Below, piece after piece: positions 53,710 to 63,569 of a stretch of 64,000 nt of DNA; within the stretch, counting starts at the first letter, position 1, and every line of letters begins with the position of its first letter. Position numbers and translations under genes: made by a program. This DNA comes from Gp1-AA133 sp964641665 (GTDB taxonomy: Bacteria; Acidobacteriota; Terriglobia; Terriglobales; Acidobacteriaceae): assembly GCA_964641665.1 (NCBI GenBank), contig CAZXKO010000117.1:20812-84811 (forward strand). The letters run 5' to 3'. The notes under the pieces were generated by a model, which was not told where the DNA came from, did no database searches, and worked only from the letters and a program-made list of their open reading frames with translations.

Positions 53710-53999
53710 CTACGCCAAACTAGCAAACGGAATGGCTCGACACAACTGCGCTCGGGCTTCCCCTACCCACAATTTAGTAGCCCGCCACTGCGCTGATCAA
53801 GGGTTTGCAAAGGGACAACAGCATAGGTCCTCGTAAACGCGCTTATCGTCATCAACTCCCGAACCGTGGGCAACTCTGAAGTTGGGTTTCTGCGAACCGG
53901 TCGCGGACTGAAACGAGAGAAATTCAATCAGTCCGGCAGGTGAGGTGTGGATGGGCGGATCATGGACCTCCATCGGAGATTTCCGAATGGAGGGTTTTC
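53710..53999. other. intergenic region between sigma factor and recombinase genes
   Basis: About 290 bases holding the promoters of two divergent genes and possibly one end of the recombinase element. I see no coding region and no clear terminal inverted repeat. Confidence 0.35.
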
Positions 54000-55262
54000 A
54001 TGCTCGAAGATTACTACGTCAAACCTGCAACCGTCGACAGAGTCCGAGCCAGCTGGCTGGCTCCGCAAATAGAGAGCTACCTGGAATGGCTGGAAGCACA
54101 CCGCTACTCTCGCCTCGTCGTATATCGCCGGCTGCCGCTGCTCTTTCATTTTACTGAGTTCACAAAGGACAAGGGGTGCAGAGATATTGCCTCCTGCAAG
54201 CCATATATAAAGGAGTTCGTATCGGAGTGGTTGGAGCTACATGGAGCGAAGGCAAAAAAAACCGTTGCGGTGCGCAAGCATGCGATCGATGCTGAATGCG
54301 GCGTGCGGCAGATGCTGCAGCTCGCCTGCAACGAGCCAGTAACGCGCAATCGCCGGCGGCGCCCGTTTCCGTTCGAGTCAGAGGTTCCGGGGTTTGCTGA
54401 GTATTTGCGCAACGAACGTGGATTCGCGGAAAGCACCATTCGCAATTATCGTCGTCACTTGAGTGAGTTTGCTCAGTACCTGAGCCAAACTGGCATCACA
54501 TCTTTCAGCCAGTTGTCCCCGGCAGTTCTGGCGTCTTTCATTGTGCAGTACAGGCCGAAGGTGGCTCCCCGCACACGCCTCGGTTTCTGCTGTCATTTGC
54601 GAGTTTTGTTGCGATTCTGTTACCGCGAGGGAATCACGACTCGGGATCTAAGCGGAGCCGTGGGAACTCCACAGATATATCGACTCAACGATGTGCCCCG
54701 TTCCATCACATGGGATGAAGTCCGGCGCATGTTAGAAGCGGTAGAGCGAAGGACGATTCGGGGACGGAGGGACTACGCGATTTTGCTGCTTCTGGTGACC
54801 TATGGCTTGCGGGCGCATGAGGTCGCAAGGTTAACCCTGGAAGATGTTGACTGGAAGCGCGAACGACTTCAGGTCCTGGCGCGGAAAGCAGGACACGCCA
54901 CGGTTTATCCTCTGGCAGGAGTTGTTGCAGAAGCGATCATCGACTATCTCAAGCATGGCCGGCCCAAGACCGAGGATCGCCATCTATTTTTTCGCATCTA
55001 CGCGCCGCAAGCTCCGATTACTCCCGCGGCTGTTTCATCCAGTGTTGCGCTCTACCTTCACAAGGCGGGCATTCAAGTACGCAGGGTCGGGTCGCACACC
55101 CTTCGCCATACCTGTGTCCAACGGTTGATCGACGCTGAGTTTCCATTAAAGACGATCTGCGATTATGTGGGACATCGCTCGCCGTAGTCTACCCGTGTCT
55201 ACAGCAAGGTCGCCATCGCATCCCTGCGGGAAGTCGCCATGGGCGATGGGGAGGAACTATGA
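54000..55262 (+). pseudogene. tyrosine recombinase with premature amber stop (RIT-like first gene)
   Basis: A XerC/D-like recombinase. It has a core-binding domain (FAEYLRNERGFAESTIRNYRRHLSEFAQYL, about residues 130-215) and a catalytic domain with Arg in TYGLRAHEVARLTL, Lys in LARKAGHA, His-x-x-Arg in HTLRHTC and His in VGHRSP. A TAG at 55185-55187 follows GHRSP. The frame then continues STRVYSKVAIASLREVAMGDGEEL to a TGA at 55260. The catalytic Tyr (RVYSKV) therefore lies after the stop. In relatives this position is usually Gln, so one C-to-T change explains it. The natural stop overlaps the next gene's ATG (ATGA). ATG 54000 was taken as start. Confidence 0.8.
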
Positions 55263-55704
55263 ACTCTCCCATCTTCTTAAGCTCTCTGGCGCCCTTCCTG
55301 AACCACTTTGTGCAGTATAAGCGAGCATTAAATCGCAAGTATTGCGCCGACGCAGAAGTGTTGCGCCTTTTCGACCGTTATCTCCAGAGTCGCAACATCA
55401 CCGGCTGGTCAGCAATCGATAGCTTAGTGATCGACGATTTTCTGAGATCTCACCCTCGTCGCGTGAGTCCGCGCGGCTACAACCATCTCCTTGGGACCGT
55501 TCGTCGCTTTTTCGCCTTCGCACTCATGCAGCAATGGATAGAGCGGAATCCTGTCACCGTTACCCCTCGCCTGAAACGGGAGGCCGGATTCCATACTTGT
55601 TCGATCTCGACACCGCCAAACGATTGCTCGCCGTAGCGCGCCATCTACCGGAACGATCCAGGGCACGATATCGAGGCTTGGTTTGCGAGATGATGTTTGC
55701 GTTG
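55259..55704 (+). pseudogene. second tyrosine recombinase, frameshifted and 3'-truncated
   Basis: It begins with ATG 55259, overlapping the previous gene, and encodes a core-binding domain (FLNHFVQYKRALNRKYCADAEVLRLFDRYL, WSAIDSLVIDDFL, YNHLLGTVRRFFAFALMQQWIERNPV). A frameshift near 55575 is followed by RIPYLFDLDTAKRLLAVARHLPERSRARYRGLVCEMMFALL. The sequence then breaks at about 55704, where homology switches to the ChrB-like gene on the other strand. The catalytic domain is missing. Overlapping recombinase genes in a row are the mark of RIT (recombinase-in-trio) elements, so this may be the remnant of one whose third gene was deleted. Confidence 0.7.
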
Positions 55705-56541
55705 CTTGGCCCACCCACTCAGTACCCGGTCCAACCCCTGGCCCTCGACCCGGCCGAACTTCTCGTCACCGAGATCGGCATCGTGGATGATCTGCGCGAT
55801 GCGCTTGACCCTGCCATCTTTGATCGAGAACTCCTTCTGCAAAGTCTCGAATGTGCAGTCCTCTCCCCGATGCCCAAAACCCTGTGGGCAAAACATGTCG
55901 AAGGGAATCGCATCGGCGTGGGCGCTGGGGTCAGCACCAAAAATGAAATGCGCCTTCGGGTCGACAAAACGACGGATCAGCCACGCCGAAGAGACCCGAT
56001 CGATGCCCGGACGAGGGCGGGTCATCCATAAACGATTGAGGTACTCGCCACGCTTCCCGCTGGTCTTGCGGCCAGGCATTTGGGTCTCTGCTTTGTCGGC
56101 TTGAGCCAGCAGATCTTCAACTTTGCCTCGCAACGGACTCCCGAAGAAGTCGATATCTTGAAGTTCAAGGAACCGGCGGCGAACTGGATTCAGCCGCCCG
56201 CCAGGCCTTCGCGCAGGAGAAAGTGCGAGAACTTTCTTCGCCTCATGCAGAAGCTTCTGGTAGTCACGTGATCGTGCCTCAACGAAAAGCTGTTTTAGGT
56301 GCTCCGGAGGCAGATCATCAAAACCTTGTACTTGAATGACCGAAGCCTGCCCTTTGTAGGTGCGGATCGCGGTGGCGAGCCACTCCATTCGCTCCTGATT
56401 TGCGGCGGTATTGGGAAGAACGTAGCCAGAGCTTCGGAGGGCAAGCATTCCATAGCGTTGGAGTTTTCGCCAGATTTGAACACGCTGAGTGGCGCTCCTG
56501 GCGGGGAGACTGAAGACGAAGCAAGCGACTCTCGGCTCAAG
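55645..56541 (-). pseudogene. chrB: ChrB-like chromate-resistance protein, 3'-truncated
   Basis: The N-terminal ChrB domain is clear (VACFVFSLPARSATQRVQIWRKLQRYGMLALRSSGYVLPN), followed by a linker. The C-terminal ChrB domain has WMTRPRPGIDRVSSAWLIRRFVDPKAHFIFG, PFDMFCPQGFGHRGEDCTFE and IIHDADLGDEKFGR. Homology stops near GLDRVLSG, at the junction with the recombinase remnant (about 55704), so the last residues are replaced. No ATG, GTG or TTG lies at the expected start just before VACFVF, so the 5' end may also be damaged. ChrB regulates or supports chromate resistance in the cytoplasm; no chrA transporter gene is present here. Confidence 0.7.
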
Positions 56542-56588
56542 GCTGTGATCTGAGTCACAGCGGCCGCCATCCGGGGAGGGATAAGCTG

Positions 56589-56605
56589 AGTTGTTGGCAA
56601 CAACT
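56589..56605. promoter_or_regulatory. perfect inverted repeat between the chrB-like and cus genes
   Basis: AGTTGTTG-G-CAACAACT has 8-bp perfect arms around one base, in the gap between the divergent ChrB-like gene and the Cys-rich protein gene that leads the efflux operon, 34 bp before the latter's ATG. It looks like an operator of a dimeric repressor, perhaps metal-responsive. No regulator gene is visible nearby. Confidence 0.5.
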
Positions 56606-56638
56606 TCCTTTATCGTAGGTAGCGAAGGGACTACACTA

Positions 56639-57016
56639 ATGAAGTTGACTAGAACCCGAGCACTCGCGCTTCTGATGATCGCCCTGCTATGGGCAATCAC
56701 GCCAGCGATTGCGTGTGTTCTTCCCGGGGTGACAATGACTCCCGCGGAACGGGAATGTTGCCACCATATGGCGGAGCAGTGCGGAAGTTCCATGATGCCG
56801 GCCAGTCACTCTTGCTGCAAGGCTCAAGGACCGACGAACACTGTTCTTCCTCAGGCACAAGCTGCCGGACCGGTTCGTCCACTCACGATTGCTGTCGTAC
56901 CGCCGATCGCCTCGCTAGGGGCGTTGACCGCGGTGACCGGCCGCTCTCATCTTTCGTTCCTTCGTCCGCCACCTCCCGAACCCTCTTCTGGCCATAACTC
57001 CGTCCTGAGAATCTAG
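56639..57016 (+). CDS. small secreted Cys/His/Met-rich protein, probable periplasmic metal binder
   Basis: A 125-residue protein with a signal peptide (LALLMIALLWAITPAIA). The mature part is dense in metal ligands: ACVLPGVTMTPAERECCHHMAEQCGSSMMPASHSCCKA contains six Cys, three His and several Met. A Pro-rich C-terminus follows (LRPPPPEPSSGHN). It is the first gene of the Cus-like operon, 110 bp before the outer-membrane factor gene, so a periplasmic copper or silver chaperone or scavenger role is likely. I do not recognise a named family. Confidence 0.7.
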   Translation: MKLTRTRALALLMIALLWAITPAIACVLPGVTMTPAERECCHHMAEQCGSSMMPASHSCCKAQGPTNTVLPQAQAAGPVRPLTIAVVPPIASLGALTAVTGRSHLSFLRPPPPEPSSGHNSVLRI

Positions 57017-57126
57017 ACAACTCTCACTGCACAGATTAGGCCGTGCTCTGCTTTGCTTGCGCCTTGGTGCACCTGATGCAGGCATGCCTCCTATCCATCT
57101 ATTTGTTAATAGTTTATGGAGGAACA

Positions 57127-58524
57127 ATGAAAGCTCTACATCTAGGTATTTGCCTGCTGATCGCCCTCAGCGGCGCGCTTGGTTTTGCTAGCGAGCGACC
57201 CGCCGATGCCGATCCTTGGTCTGGTGTAACCGGGATTCTGGCGCAAGAGCATCAGCACTCTCGGCCGTCTGCGCCGCCGATGAACCTTGCTGAACTTGAA
57301 ACAGCCGCATTGGCCAACAATCCCGAAATCCGGGTTGCTACCCGGCGCGTTGCAATCGCCGAGACACGGGTGCGCAGTGCCGGGTCGTTGAGCGACCCCG
57401 AGTTCATGTATCGCGGCTGGGGAACGCCACTCGCCAAGCCGTGGGATCTGAACCAGACGCAGCACATGTTCATGCTCAATCAGTCACTGCCCGGTCCGGG
57501 CAAGCGGGCACTGCGCACTCAACTTGCTTCAGAGGAAGTGGAGCAGATCAAAGCGGCACTGGAGGCCAAAAAACGCGACGTCACGGCTAAAGTCCGGAAG
57601 ACGTTCTACGACCTTCTCCGGAACCAGGACGAACTTCTGGTGCATGACGAGCAGGCGGCGCTGGCTCGCCAGTCTTCAGAGTCGGCACGGATCAAGTATG
57701 TTGTCGGACGCGTTCCGCAGCAGGACGTTTTGAAAGCGCAGATCGCGCTCACCAAGCTGGTCGAGCACCTCGTGATGCTCGAACAGGATCGCGGTCTCGC
57801 GCGAGCCCGACTGAATACGCTACTCGGACGAGACCCCTCGTCTCCACTCGAAGTTCAGGGCGAATATTCGCCGCCGCAGAAGCTTCCCGCACTCATGGAC
57901 CTAGAAAAAAGCGCATTGGAGAATCGACCCGAGCTGGAGATGGCATCTTCCGGGGTGAGACAAGGTGAGGCTCGCACCAAGCTGGCCGAGAAATCCTACA
58001 CACCCGACTACAACCTGAGCGCGGGTTACATGCTCATGCCAGACGGCGCCCGCTATCGCAACACATACATGGCGGAGGTCGCCGTCACGCTGCCGTGGCT
58101 GAACCGAGGGCGTCACGACGCAGAGGTCGCTGAAGCACAGGCGGATGTCTCGGCTGAGAAAGCCGAGTACGACAACCAGCGGGCGATCGTCTTCGAGGAA
58201 ATCCAGGATGCTCTGATTCGCGCGCAGTCTGCAAAGCGCCTTGTTGATCTTTACGACCAGACGCTCCGTCCGCAAGCACAGGCGACATTGCAGTCAGCCG
58301 TCGCCGCTTACCAGGCAGACCGCACCGACTTCCTCAACCTGCTCGATAGTCAAAACACGACTCTCGGAGTTGAACTCGATTACTACCGTGCCGCGTCCGA
58401 ACTGGAATCGCGGATCGCGGATCTCGAACGCGCCGTGGGAGCTCCCTTGACGCGGGACGGGCAGGAATCGAATACAACCGTCCCTCGAGCTTCCCTGCTC
58501 CAGGTCACTCCGGAGGTGCGCTAA
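57127..58524 (+). CDS. cusC: TolC/CusC-like outer-membrane efflux protein
   Basis: A 465-residue outer-membrane factor. Its signal peptide (LGICLLIALSGALGFA) is followed by two OEP repeats of long coiled-coil helices and strands: LAELETAALANNPEIRVATRRVAIAETRVR, DVTAKVRKTFYDLLRNQDEL, ARLNTLLGRDPSSPLEV, RPELEMASSGVRQGEARTKLAEK, LLDSQNTTLGVELDYYRAASELESRIADLERAVG. It forms the exit channel of the tripartite RND pump encoded by the next two genes. GGAGGAA precedes ATG 57127. The stop TAA overlaps the following ATG. The metal is inferred (copper/silver, or cobalt/zinc/cadmium). Confidence 0.9.
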   Translation: MKALHLGICLLIALSGALGFASERPADADPWSGVTGILAQEHQHSRPSAPPMNLAELETAALANNPEIRVATRRVAIAETRVRSAGSLSDPEFMYRGWGTPLAKPWDLNQTQHMFMLNQSLPGPGKRALRTQLASEEVEQIKAALEAKKRDVTAKVRKTFYDLLRNQDELLVHDEQAALARQSSESARIKYVVGRVPQQDVLKAQIALTKLVEHLVMLEQDRGLARARLNTLLGRDPSSPLEVQGEYSPPQKLPALMDLEKSALENRPELEMASSGVRQGEARTKLAEKSYTPDYNLSAGYMLMPDGARYRNTYMAEVAVTLPWLNRGRHDAEVAEAQADVSAEKAEYDNQRAIVFEEIQDALIRAQSAKRLVDLYDQTLRPQAQATLQSAVAAYQADRTDFLNLLDSQNTTLGVELDYYRAASELESRIADLERAVGAPLTRDGQESNTTVPRASLLQVTPEVR

Positions 58525-60107
58525 TGACGCAGAATGAAAAGAAATTCCTTGTTACAGGACTCACTCTCGGCCTGATGTTGGCATTGGTCGCCTACGCGGC
58601 CATACGCCTTCGGTATCCAGACCGAAGCTCTGCCCAGTCTCAGGAAGTACCATTTCTCAAGTACGAGGCAGCCTCCGAGCAAGGCACCACTCAGCCCACA
58701 GAACAAGTGCAATCCGACGCCTCTGCCTCCAGCATTCAGCTAAACCAGAAAGAGCAGACAGACATTGGTGTCGAAACGGTCGAAGTCAGGCGACGTAACC
58801 TTCAACGCGCTCTGATGGCCGTCGCCAAGGTGGACGAACCGGAAGCCCAACTGGCTTCGATCAGTGCGCGCATCGGTGGCCGCATCGACAAACTCTACCT
58901 TGATTTCACGGGCCAGCAAGTGCAGCGTGGTCAGACGATTGCTTCGCTTTACAGCCCAGAAGTCTTTTCTACTGCCGAGGAATACAGACTCGCGCTTGAG
59001 AACCGAAAGCGCCTTGGCACGGGTGCCGAGCCCTTGGCAATGTCGGGCGCCGAAGACCTCGTAAACGCCAGCTGCCGCCGGCTGGAACTTTGGGGACTCA
59101 CTCCACAGCAGCTTGATGAGATCGCATCGTCGGCGAAGCCTCAAATCGAGCTTCCCGTTTACTCGAACGTCAGCGGCATTGTGACGGAGCGCAAAGTTAC
59201 GCAGGGGCAATACGTAAACGCGGGAGAAGTTCTCTTTACCGTCACCGACCTGAGCACGATTTGGGTAAGGGCAGATGTCTATCAGCCTGATTTGCTTTCC
59301 GTGCACACCGGCCAGTCCGTTGAGATCACTTCCGACTCACTGCCTGGCACGTCCCTGCACGGGCGAGTCGGATTTCTCGATACTTCCATTAACCCTCAGA
59401 CCCGCACTGCCTCGGCTCGCATCGAGGTTCCGAACCCCGGCATGCGATTACGCCCCGGCATGTTCGTGCAAGTTAAGTTTGCCGCACCCGCAGGGCACGA
59501 CGTTCTGGCCATACCGCGTTCTGCCGTTCTCGATACGGGTATGCGCAAGTTCGTCTACGTCGCCAAGAGCAATGGTGAATTCGAAGGGCGGCAAGTGCAG
59601 CTTGGTCCTGCAGGCACGGATTATTATCCAGTGCTCGCGGGCCTTAAAGAAGGTGAACGCATCGTCAGCCAAGGCAGTTTCCTGATCGACTCCCAGACTC
59701 GAATCATAGGTGGTATGACCGGGATGTTTGGTGGATCGAAGGAATTCGATCATGGTCAGGCCGACCAAGGTCAGACGCCAGCGCCCGCCGTTCCTCAGAT
59801 CAGGTTCGCCTTCCGTTCTGATCCGGAGACACCTCGCGGCAACTCCGATGCGACGCTGCACGTAAGCGTGCTCGACGCTTCAGGGAAGCCGGTGACTGAT
59901 GTGCAGGTAAAGGTCATGCTCATCATGCCGGCGATGCCAGCGATGGGCATGGGCGAGATGCGTGCCACAAGCGACCTCACATGGAAGCACTCTGATTACG
60001 CCGGCACGATCAAGGTTCCGACAGCGGGCTCCTGGAATGTCGAAGTGAATGCGAGCCGCAACGGGCAACGTCTGGGTAGCTATCATGCCCGGCTGAATGC
60101 TCAATGA
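58524..60107 (+). CDS. cusB: RND efflux periplasmic adaptor (CusB family) with C-terminal FixH/YtkA-like domain
   Basis: A 527-residue membrane-fusion protein. An N-terminal anchor helix (LVTGLTLGLMLALVAYAAI) is followed by a barrel-sandwich (ISARIGGRIDKLYLDFTGQQVQRGQ), a beta-barrel (VSGIVTERKVTQGQYVNAGEVLFTVTDLSTIWVRADVYQPD) and a membrane-proximal domain (AIPRSAVLDTGMRKFVYVA). The last 90 residues add a separate FixH/YtkA-like beta domain with a Met-rich run (MLIMPAMPAMGMGEM), a plausible copper or silver relay. Its start overlaps the cusC stop, and it ends 12 bases before cusA. The extra domain is unusual in classical CusB and may replace the small CusF chaperone. Confidence 0.9.
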   Translation: MTQNEKKFLVTGLTLGLMLALVAYAAIRLRYPDRSSAQSQEVPFLKYEAASEQGTTQPTEQVQSDASASSIQLNQKEQTDIGVETVEVRRRNLQRALMAVAKVDEPEAQLASISARIGGRIDKLYLDFTGQQVQRGQTIASLYSPEVFSTAEEYRLALENRKRLGTGAEPLAMSGAEDLVNASCRRLELWGLTPQQLDEIASSAKPQIELPVYSNVSGIVTERKVTQGQYVNAGEVLFTVTDLSTIWVRADVYQPDLLSVHTGQSVEITSDSLPGTSLHGRVGFLDTSINPQTRTASARIEVPNPGMRLRPGMFVQVKFAAPAGHDVLAIPRSAVLDTGMRKFVYVAKSNGEFEGRQVQLGPAGTDYYPVLAGLKEGERIVSQGSFLIDSQTRIIGGMTGMFGGSKEFDHGQADQGQTPAPAVPQIRFAFRSDPETPRGNSDATLHVSVLDASGKPVTDVQVKVMLIMPAMPAMGMGEMRATSDLTWKHSDYAGTIKVPTAGSWNVEVNASRNGQRLGSYHARLNAQ

Positions 60108-60119
60108 AGAGGAGTCATC

Positions 60120-63100
60120 ATGATTAACCGGCTCATTGAATTTTCGCTGAAGAATCGCTTCCTCATCCTGCTGGTTTACGCGCTGCTGGCTGTCTGGGGT
60201 TACTGGGCACTCCTGCGGACGCCGATCGACGCCATTCCTGATCTCAGCGAAAACCAGGTGATTGTTTACACGGACTGGGCGGGACGCAGTCCGCAGGAAG
60301 TCGAAGACCAGATCACGTATCCCGTCACCGTCAATTTGCAAGGACTGGCGGGAGTAAGGGACGTGCGCTCCTCCTCGGCACTGGGCTTCTCGATGATCAA
60401 CATCATCTTCCAGGACAACATTGATCCCTATTTTGCCCGCACGCGGGTCTTGGAACGGCTGAATCTGGCATCGGGTTTCCTGCCCGAGGGAGTCGTACCG
60501 GTTCTGGGACCGGATGCAACCGGTGTGGGGCAGGTCTTCTGGTACACGGTCGAGGGGCCTTACGACGGTGGTACGTTGCACTCGCTGCAGGACTGGTTCA
60601 TCAAGTACCAGCTGAATTCTGTTTCCGGTGTGGCGGAGGTGGCGAGCATCGGCGGTTGGGTACGCCAATATCAGATCGACGTCGATCCCATTAAATTGCG
60701 CGCTTACAACATCTCATTGCGCACCGTCATCGAGGGTGTTCAGCGCAGTAACACCAACGTTGGCGCGAAGGTCATTGAAGCCAGCGACCAGGAGATGGCA
60801 GTCCGGGGGATCGGCTTGATCCGATCGACGGCAGACCTTGAAAACATCGTCTTGACCGCGACGGCAGGTACGCCCGTATACGTCCGCAATGTCGCGAATG
60901 TCCATTTGGGACCGGAATTCCGCCGCGGCGTTCTCGACAAAGACGGTAAGGATGTCGTGGGCGGTGTCGTCGTCATCCGCAATGGAGCCAACGCCCAAGA
61001 AGTCATCAGCGCTGTTAAAGCGAAACTCGCAGCCTTGGAGCCAGGGTTACCCACGGGCGTTCACATCGTTCCTTTCTACGACCGCAGTACATTGATCTTT
61101 CACGCGGTGAATACTCTGAAGTCGGCACTGCTCGAAGAGATCGTTCTGATTACGCTCGCGCACGTGATCTTCCTGTGGCATTTCCGCAGCATCCTCCTCG
61201 TGACGTTGCCGCTGCCGCTCGCAGTGCTGGGATCTTTCCTGTTCATGCACTATGCCGACATCTCTTCCAACATCATGTCTCTCGGCGGGATAGCGATTGC
61301 GATTGGCGTGCTGGTCGATGCTGGGATTGTGATGACTGAAAACGTGCTGCGGCACGCCGAGCGCTATTACGAAGAACATGGGGAATACCAGTCAGCGATT
61401 AGCCAGATCACGCTGGAAGCGGCCAAGTTGGTCGGTCGGCCGATTTTCTTTGCAATGACGATCATCATTCTGGCGTTCGTACCGGTGTTCGCACTCACCG
61501 GGATGGAAGGCAAGATGTTTCACCCTCTGGCCTTCACGAAAACTTTCGCCATGGTGTGCTCAACGTTCATCGCGGTCACTTTGGTGCCGGTGCTTTGCAC
61601 CTTCCTGATCCGTGGAAAACTGCATCGTGAGGACGCCAATCCCGTGATGCACGCCTTGGGACTGATTTACAAACCGGTACTGCGCTGGGCCTTGAAGCAC
61701 AGGACTATGACTCTGAGTGCGGCAGTTGTAGTCTTTGCTTCCGCGCTCTGGCTGGCAACCACGATCGGCTCCGAGTTCATGCCGCCACTCGATGAGGAGA
61801 CTGCCCTGTTCATGCCCATTACCGACCCCAGCATTTCCCTCACCAAGGCAACGGAGATTCTTCGCTGGCAGGACAAAATCATTGCCCAGGACCCACTCGT
61901 GAAGAGTGTTGTAGGCAAAATCGGCCGCGCAGAAAGCGCCATCGATCCGGCGCCAGTGAACATGACTGAAAGCGTCATCAACTTCAAGCCCAAGGACGAA
62001 TGGCCCGCTGGGACAACCAAGGAAACGATTCTTCAAAGACTGGATGAGAACCTGCGTCTGCCGGGCGTGAACAACATTTGGACTCAACCGATCCGCAATC
62101 GCATCGACATGCTTTCGACCGGCATCCGCACCCAGGTGGGAGTTAAGGTCTTCGGTAATGACCTCGCAACGATCGAGCAGAAGGAGACTGAAATCGAACG
62201 AGCATTGCGCCCAGTTCCAGGTGTCGCGGACCTATATGCCGAGCGCATCACGGGCGCGCCATACCTTGAAATAAAAGTAAACCGCGAAGCCGCGGCCCGT
62301 TACGGAATCAACGTTGGCGACGTACAGGACGTGATCGAGACCGCGATTGGCGGCAAGAACCTCACGACTGCCATTGACGGACGTCAACGTCTGCCCGTGC
62401 GGGCGCGCTATGCCGCTGATTTCCGGCAGGATCCCGAAGAACTGCGGAATAACGTCCTAGTCACGGCGAGCGACGGCGCCCAGATTCCGCTGGGACAGGT
62501 GGCCGACCTTGGCGTAGTGATGGGGCCCTCCATGATCAGTAGCGAGAACGGACTCCTTCGCGGGAGCGTTTTGATGAACGTACGCGGGCGCGACCTTGGC
62601 CGGTTCGTGGACGAGGCGCAGCGCGCGGTGGCCCGCGTAGTGAAAATGCCGCCCGGATATTACATCGAGTGGAGCGGACAATACGAAAATCAGATCAGTG
62701 CAAAAAAGCGGCTCGAACTGGTTATCCCAGTCGTGTTTCTGATCATCTTTCTTCTGCTCTACAAAACCTACAACTCTTTCAAGGAAGCCTCGCACGTGAT
62801 CCTCGCCGTTCCGTTTGCCTTGAGCGGCGGAGTATTTCTCCTGAAGCTGTTGGGATACAACTTCTCGGTTGCGGTTTGGGTTGGCTTCATCGCGCTATTC
62901 GGGACCGCTGTGCAAACCGGCATAGTGATGGTGATCTACTTGGAGGAGGCCGTGGAACGAAACCGTGTGGCGACGGGCGCGCTTACCGTACAGGGTTTGC
63001 GTGAAGCGGTGATGGAAGGTGCTCTGTTAAGGTTGCGTCCAAAAATCATGACCGTATCCACCGTTGTGGCGGGCCTGTTACCCATCATGTGGTCGACGCG

Positions 63101-63251
63101 CACGGGGGCCGAAGTGATGAAGCCGCTCGCCACCCCCGTACTCGGAGGCATGGTCAGCTCTCTGCTGCATGTGCTGATTGTGACTCCCGTGATCTTCGCC
63201 TGGCTGCGAGAAAGAGAACTGTTGCGAAAGAAAGCGGTACCCGCAGCCTAA
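60120..63251 (+). CDS. cusA: heavy-metal RND efflux pump inner-membrane protein (CusA/CzcA family)
   Basis: A 1043-residue, 12-helix RND transporter. It opens with MINRLIEFSLKNRFLILLVYALLAVWG. Family text includes TPIDAIPDLSENQVIVYTDWAGRSPQEVEDQITYP and the TM4 proton-relay segment IAIGVLVDAGIVMTENVLRH, whose Asp lies where HME-RND pumps need it. STGIRTQVGVKVFG and a conserved C-terminal half (VPFALSGGVFLLKLLGYNFSV) follow. It uses the proton gradient to drive monovalent or divalent metal ions through CusB and CusC to the outside. The sequence is closest to the CusA-like branch; the metal is not certain. AGAGGAGT precedes ATG 60120. Confidence 0.93.
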   Translation: MINRLIEFSLKNRFLILLVYALLAVWGYWALLRTPIDAIPDLSENQVIVYTDWAGRSPQEVEDQITYPVTVNLQGLAGVRDVRSSSALGFSMINIIFQDNIDPYFARTRVLERLNLASGFLPEGVVPVLGPDATGVGQVFWYTVEGPYDGGTLHSLQDWFIKYQLNSVSGVAEVASIGGWVRQYQIDVDPIKLRAYNISLRTVIEGVQRSNTNVGAKVIEASDQEMAVRGIGLIRSTADLENIVLTATAGTPVYVRNVANVHLGPEFRRGVLDKDGKDVVGGVVVIRNGANAQEVISAVKAKLAALEPGLPTGVHIVPFYDRSTLIFHAVNTLKSALLEEIVLITLAHVIFLWHFRSILLVTLPLPLAVLGSFLFMHYADISSNIMSLGGIAIAIGVLVDAGIVMTENVLRHAERYYEEHGEYQSAISQITLEAAKLVGRPIFFAMTIIILAFVPVFALTGMEGKMFHPLAFTKTFAMVCSTFIAVTLVPVLCTFLIRGKLHREDANPVMHALGLIYKPVLRWALKHRTMTLSAAVVVFASALWLATTIGSEFMPPLDEETALFMPITDPSISLTKATEILRWQDKIIAQDPLVKSVVGKIGRAESAIDPAPVNMTESVINFKPKDEWPAGTTKETILQRLDENLRLPGVNNIWTQPIRNRIDMLSTGIRTQVGVKVFGNDLATIEQKETEIERALRPVPGVADLYAERITGAPYLEIKVNREAAARYGINVGDVQDVIETAIGGKNLTTAIDGRQRLPVRARYAADFRQDPEELRNNVLVTASDGAQIPLGQVADLGVVMGPSMISSENGLLRGSVLMNVRGRDLGRFVDEAQRAVARVVKMPPGYYIEWSGQYENQISAKKRLELVIPVVFLIIFLLLYKTYNSFKEASHVILAVPFALSGGVFLLKLLGYNFSVAVWVGFIALFGTAVQTGIVMVIYLEEAVERNRVATGALTVQGLREAVMEGALLRLRPKIMTVSTVVAGLLPIMWSTRTGAEVMKPLATPVLGGMVSSLLHVLIVTPVIFAWLRERELLRKKAVPAA

Positions 63252-63569
63252 GACAGAGAAGAGTAGCTGACAAAAAGGTTCGCAACGAAGTTCTGGAAGT
63301 ACCGGTTCAAAGCTACGAAATGGTTGGAGCGATGGAACTCAAACCCGCCTAGTCAAGAGTATCCTTGATCAAGCGATCAGTTGAGCTTCTTCGAACCTTT
63401 GAACGTTTGTTGATAAGCCTGTGAACAACAGTGCGGTGGGACGACAAATGGAATACCTGATTGGCTTGGTGCTGTCGTTGGTTGTCGCTGGCTTCGCCGC
63501 AATTGCCGGCTTTGACCGTGACAGGGCCTTTTATCCGACCGTGCTCATCAGTACGGAATGCCGGACGGG
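63252..63569. other. intergenic region between cusA and the tRNA-Val fragment
   Basis: 318 bases without a convincing gene; the frames present are uncharacteristic. It should contain the terminator of the efflux operon, but no strong hairpin and T-run is obvious. Confidence 0.35.
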
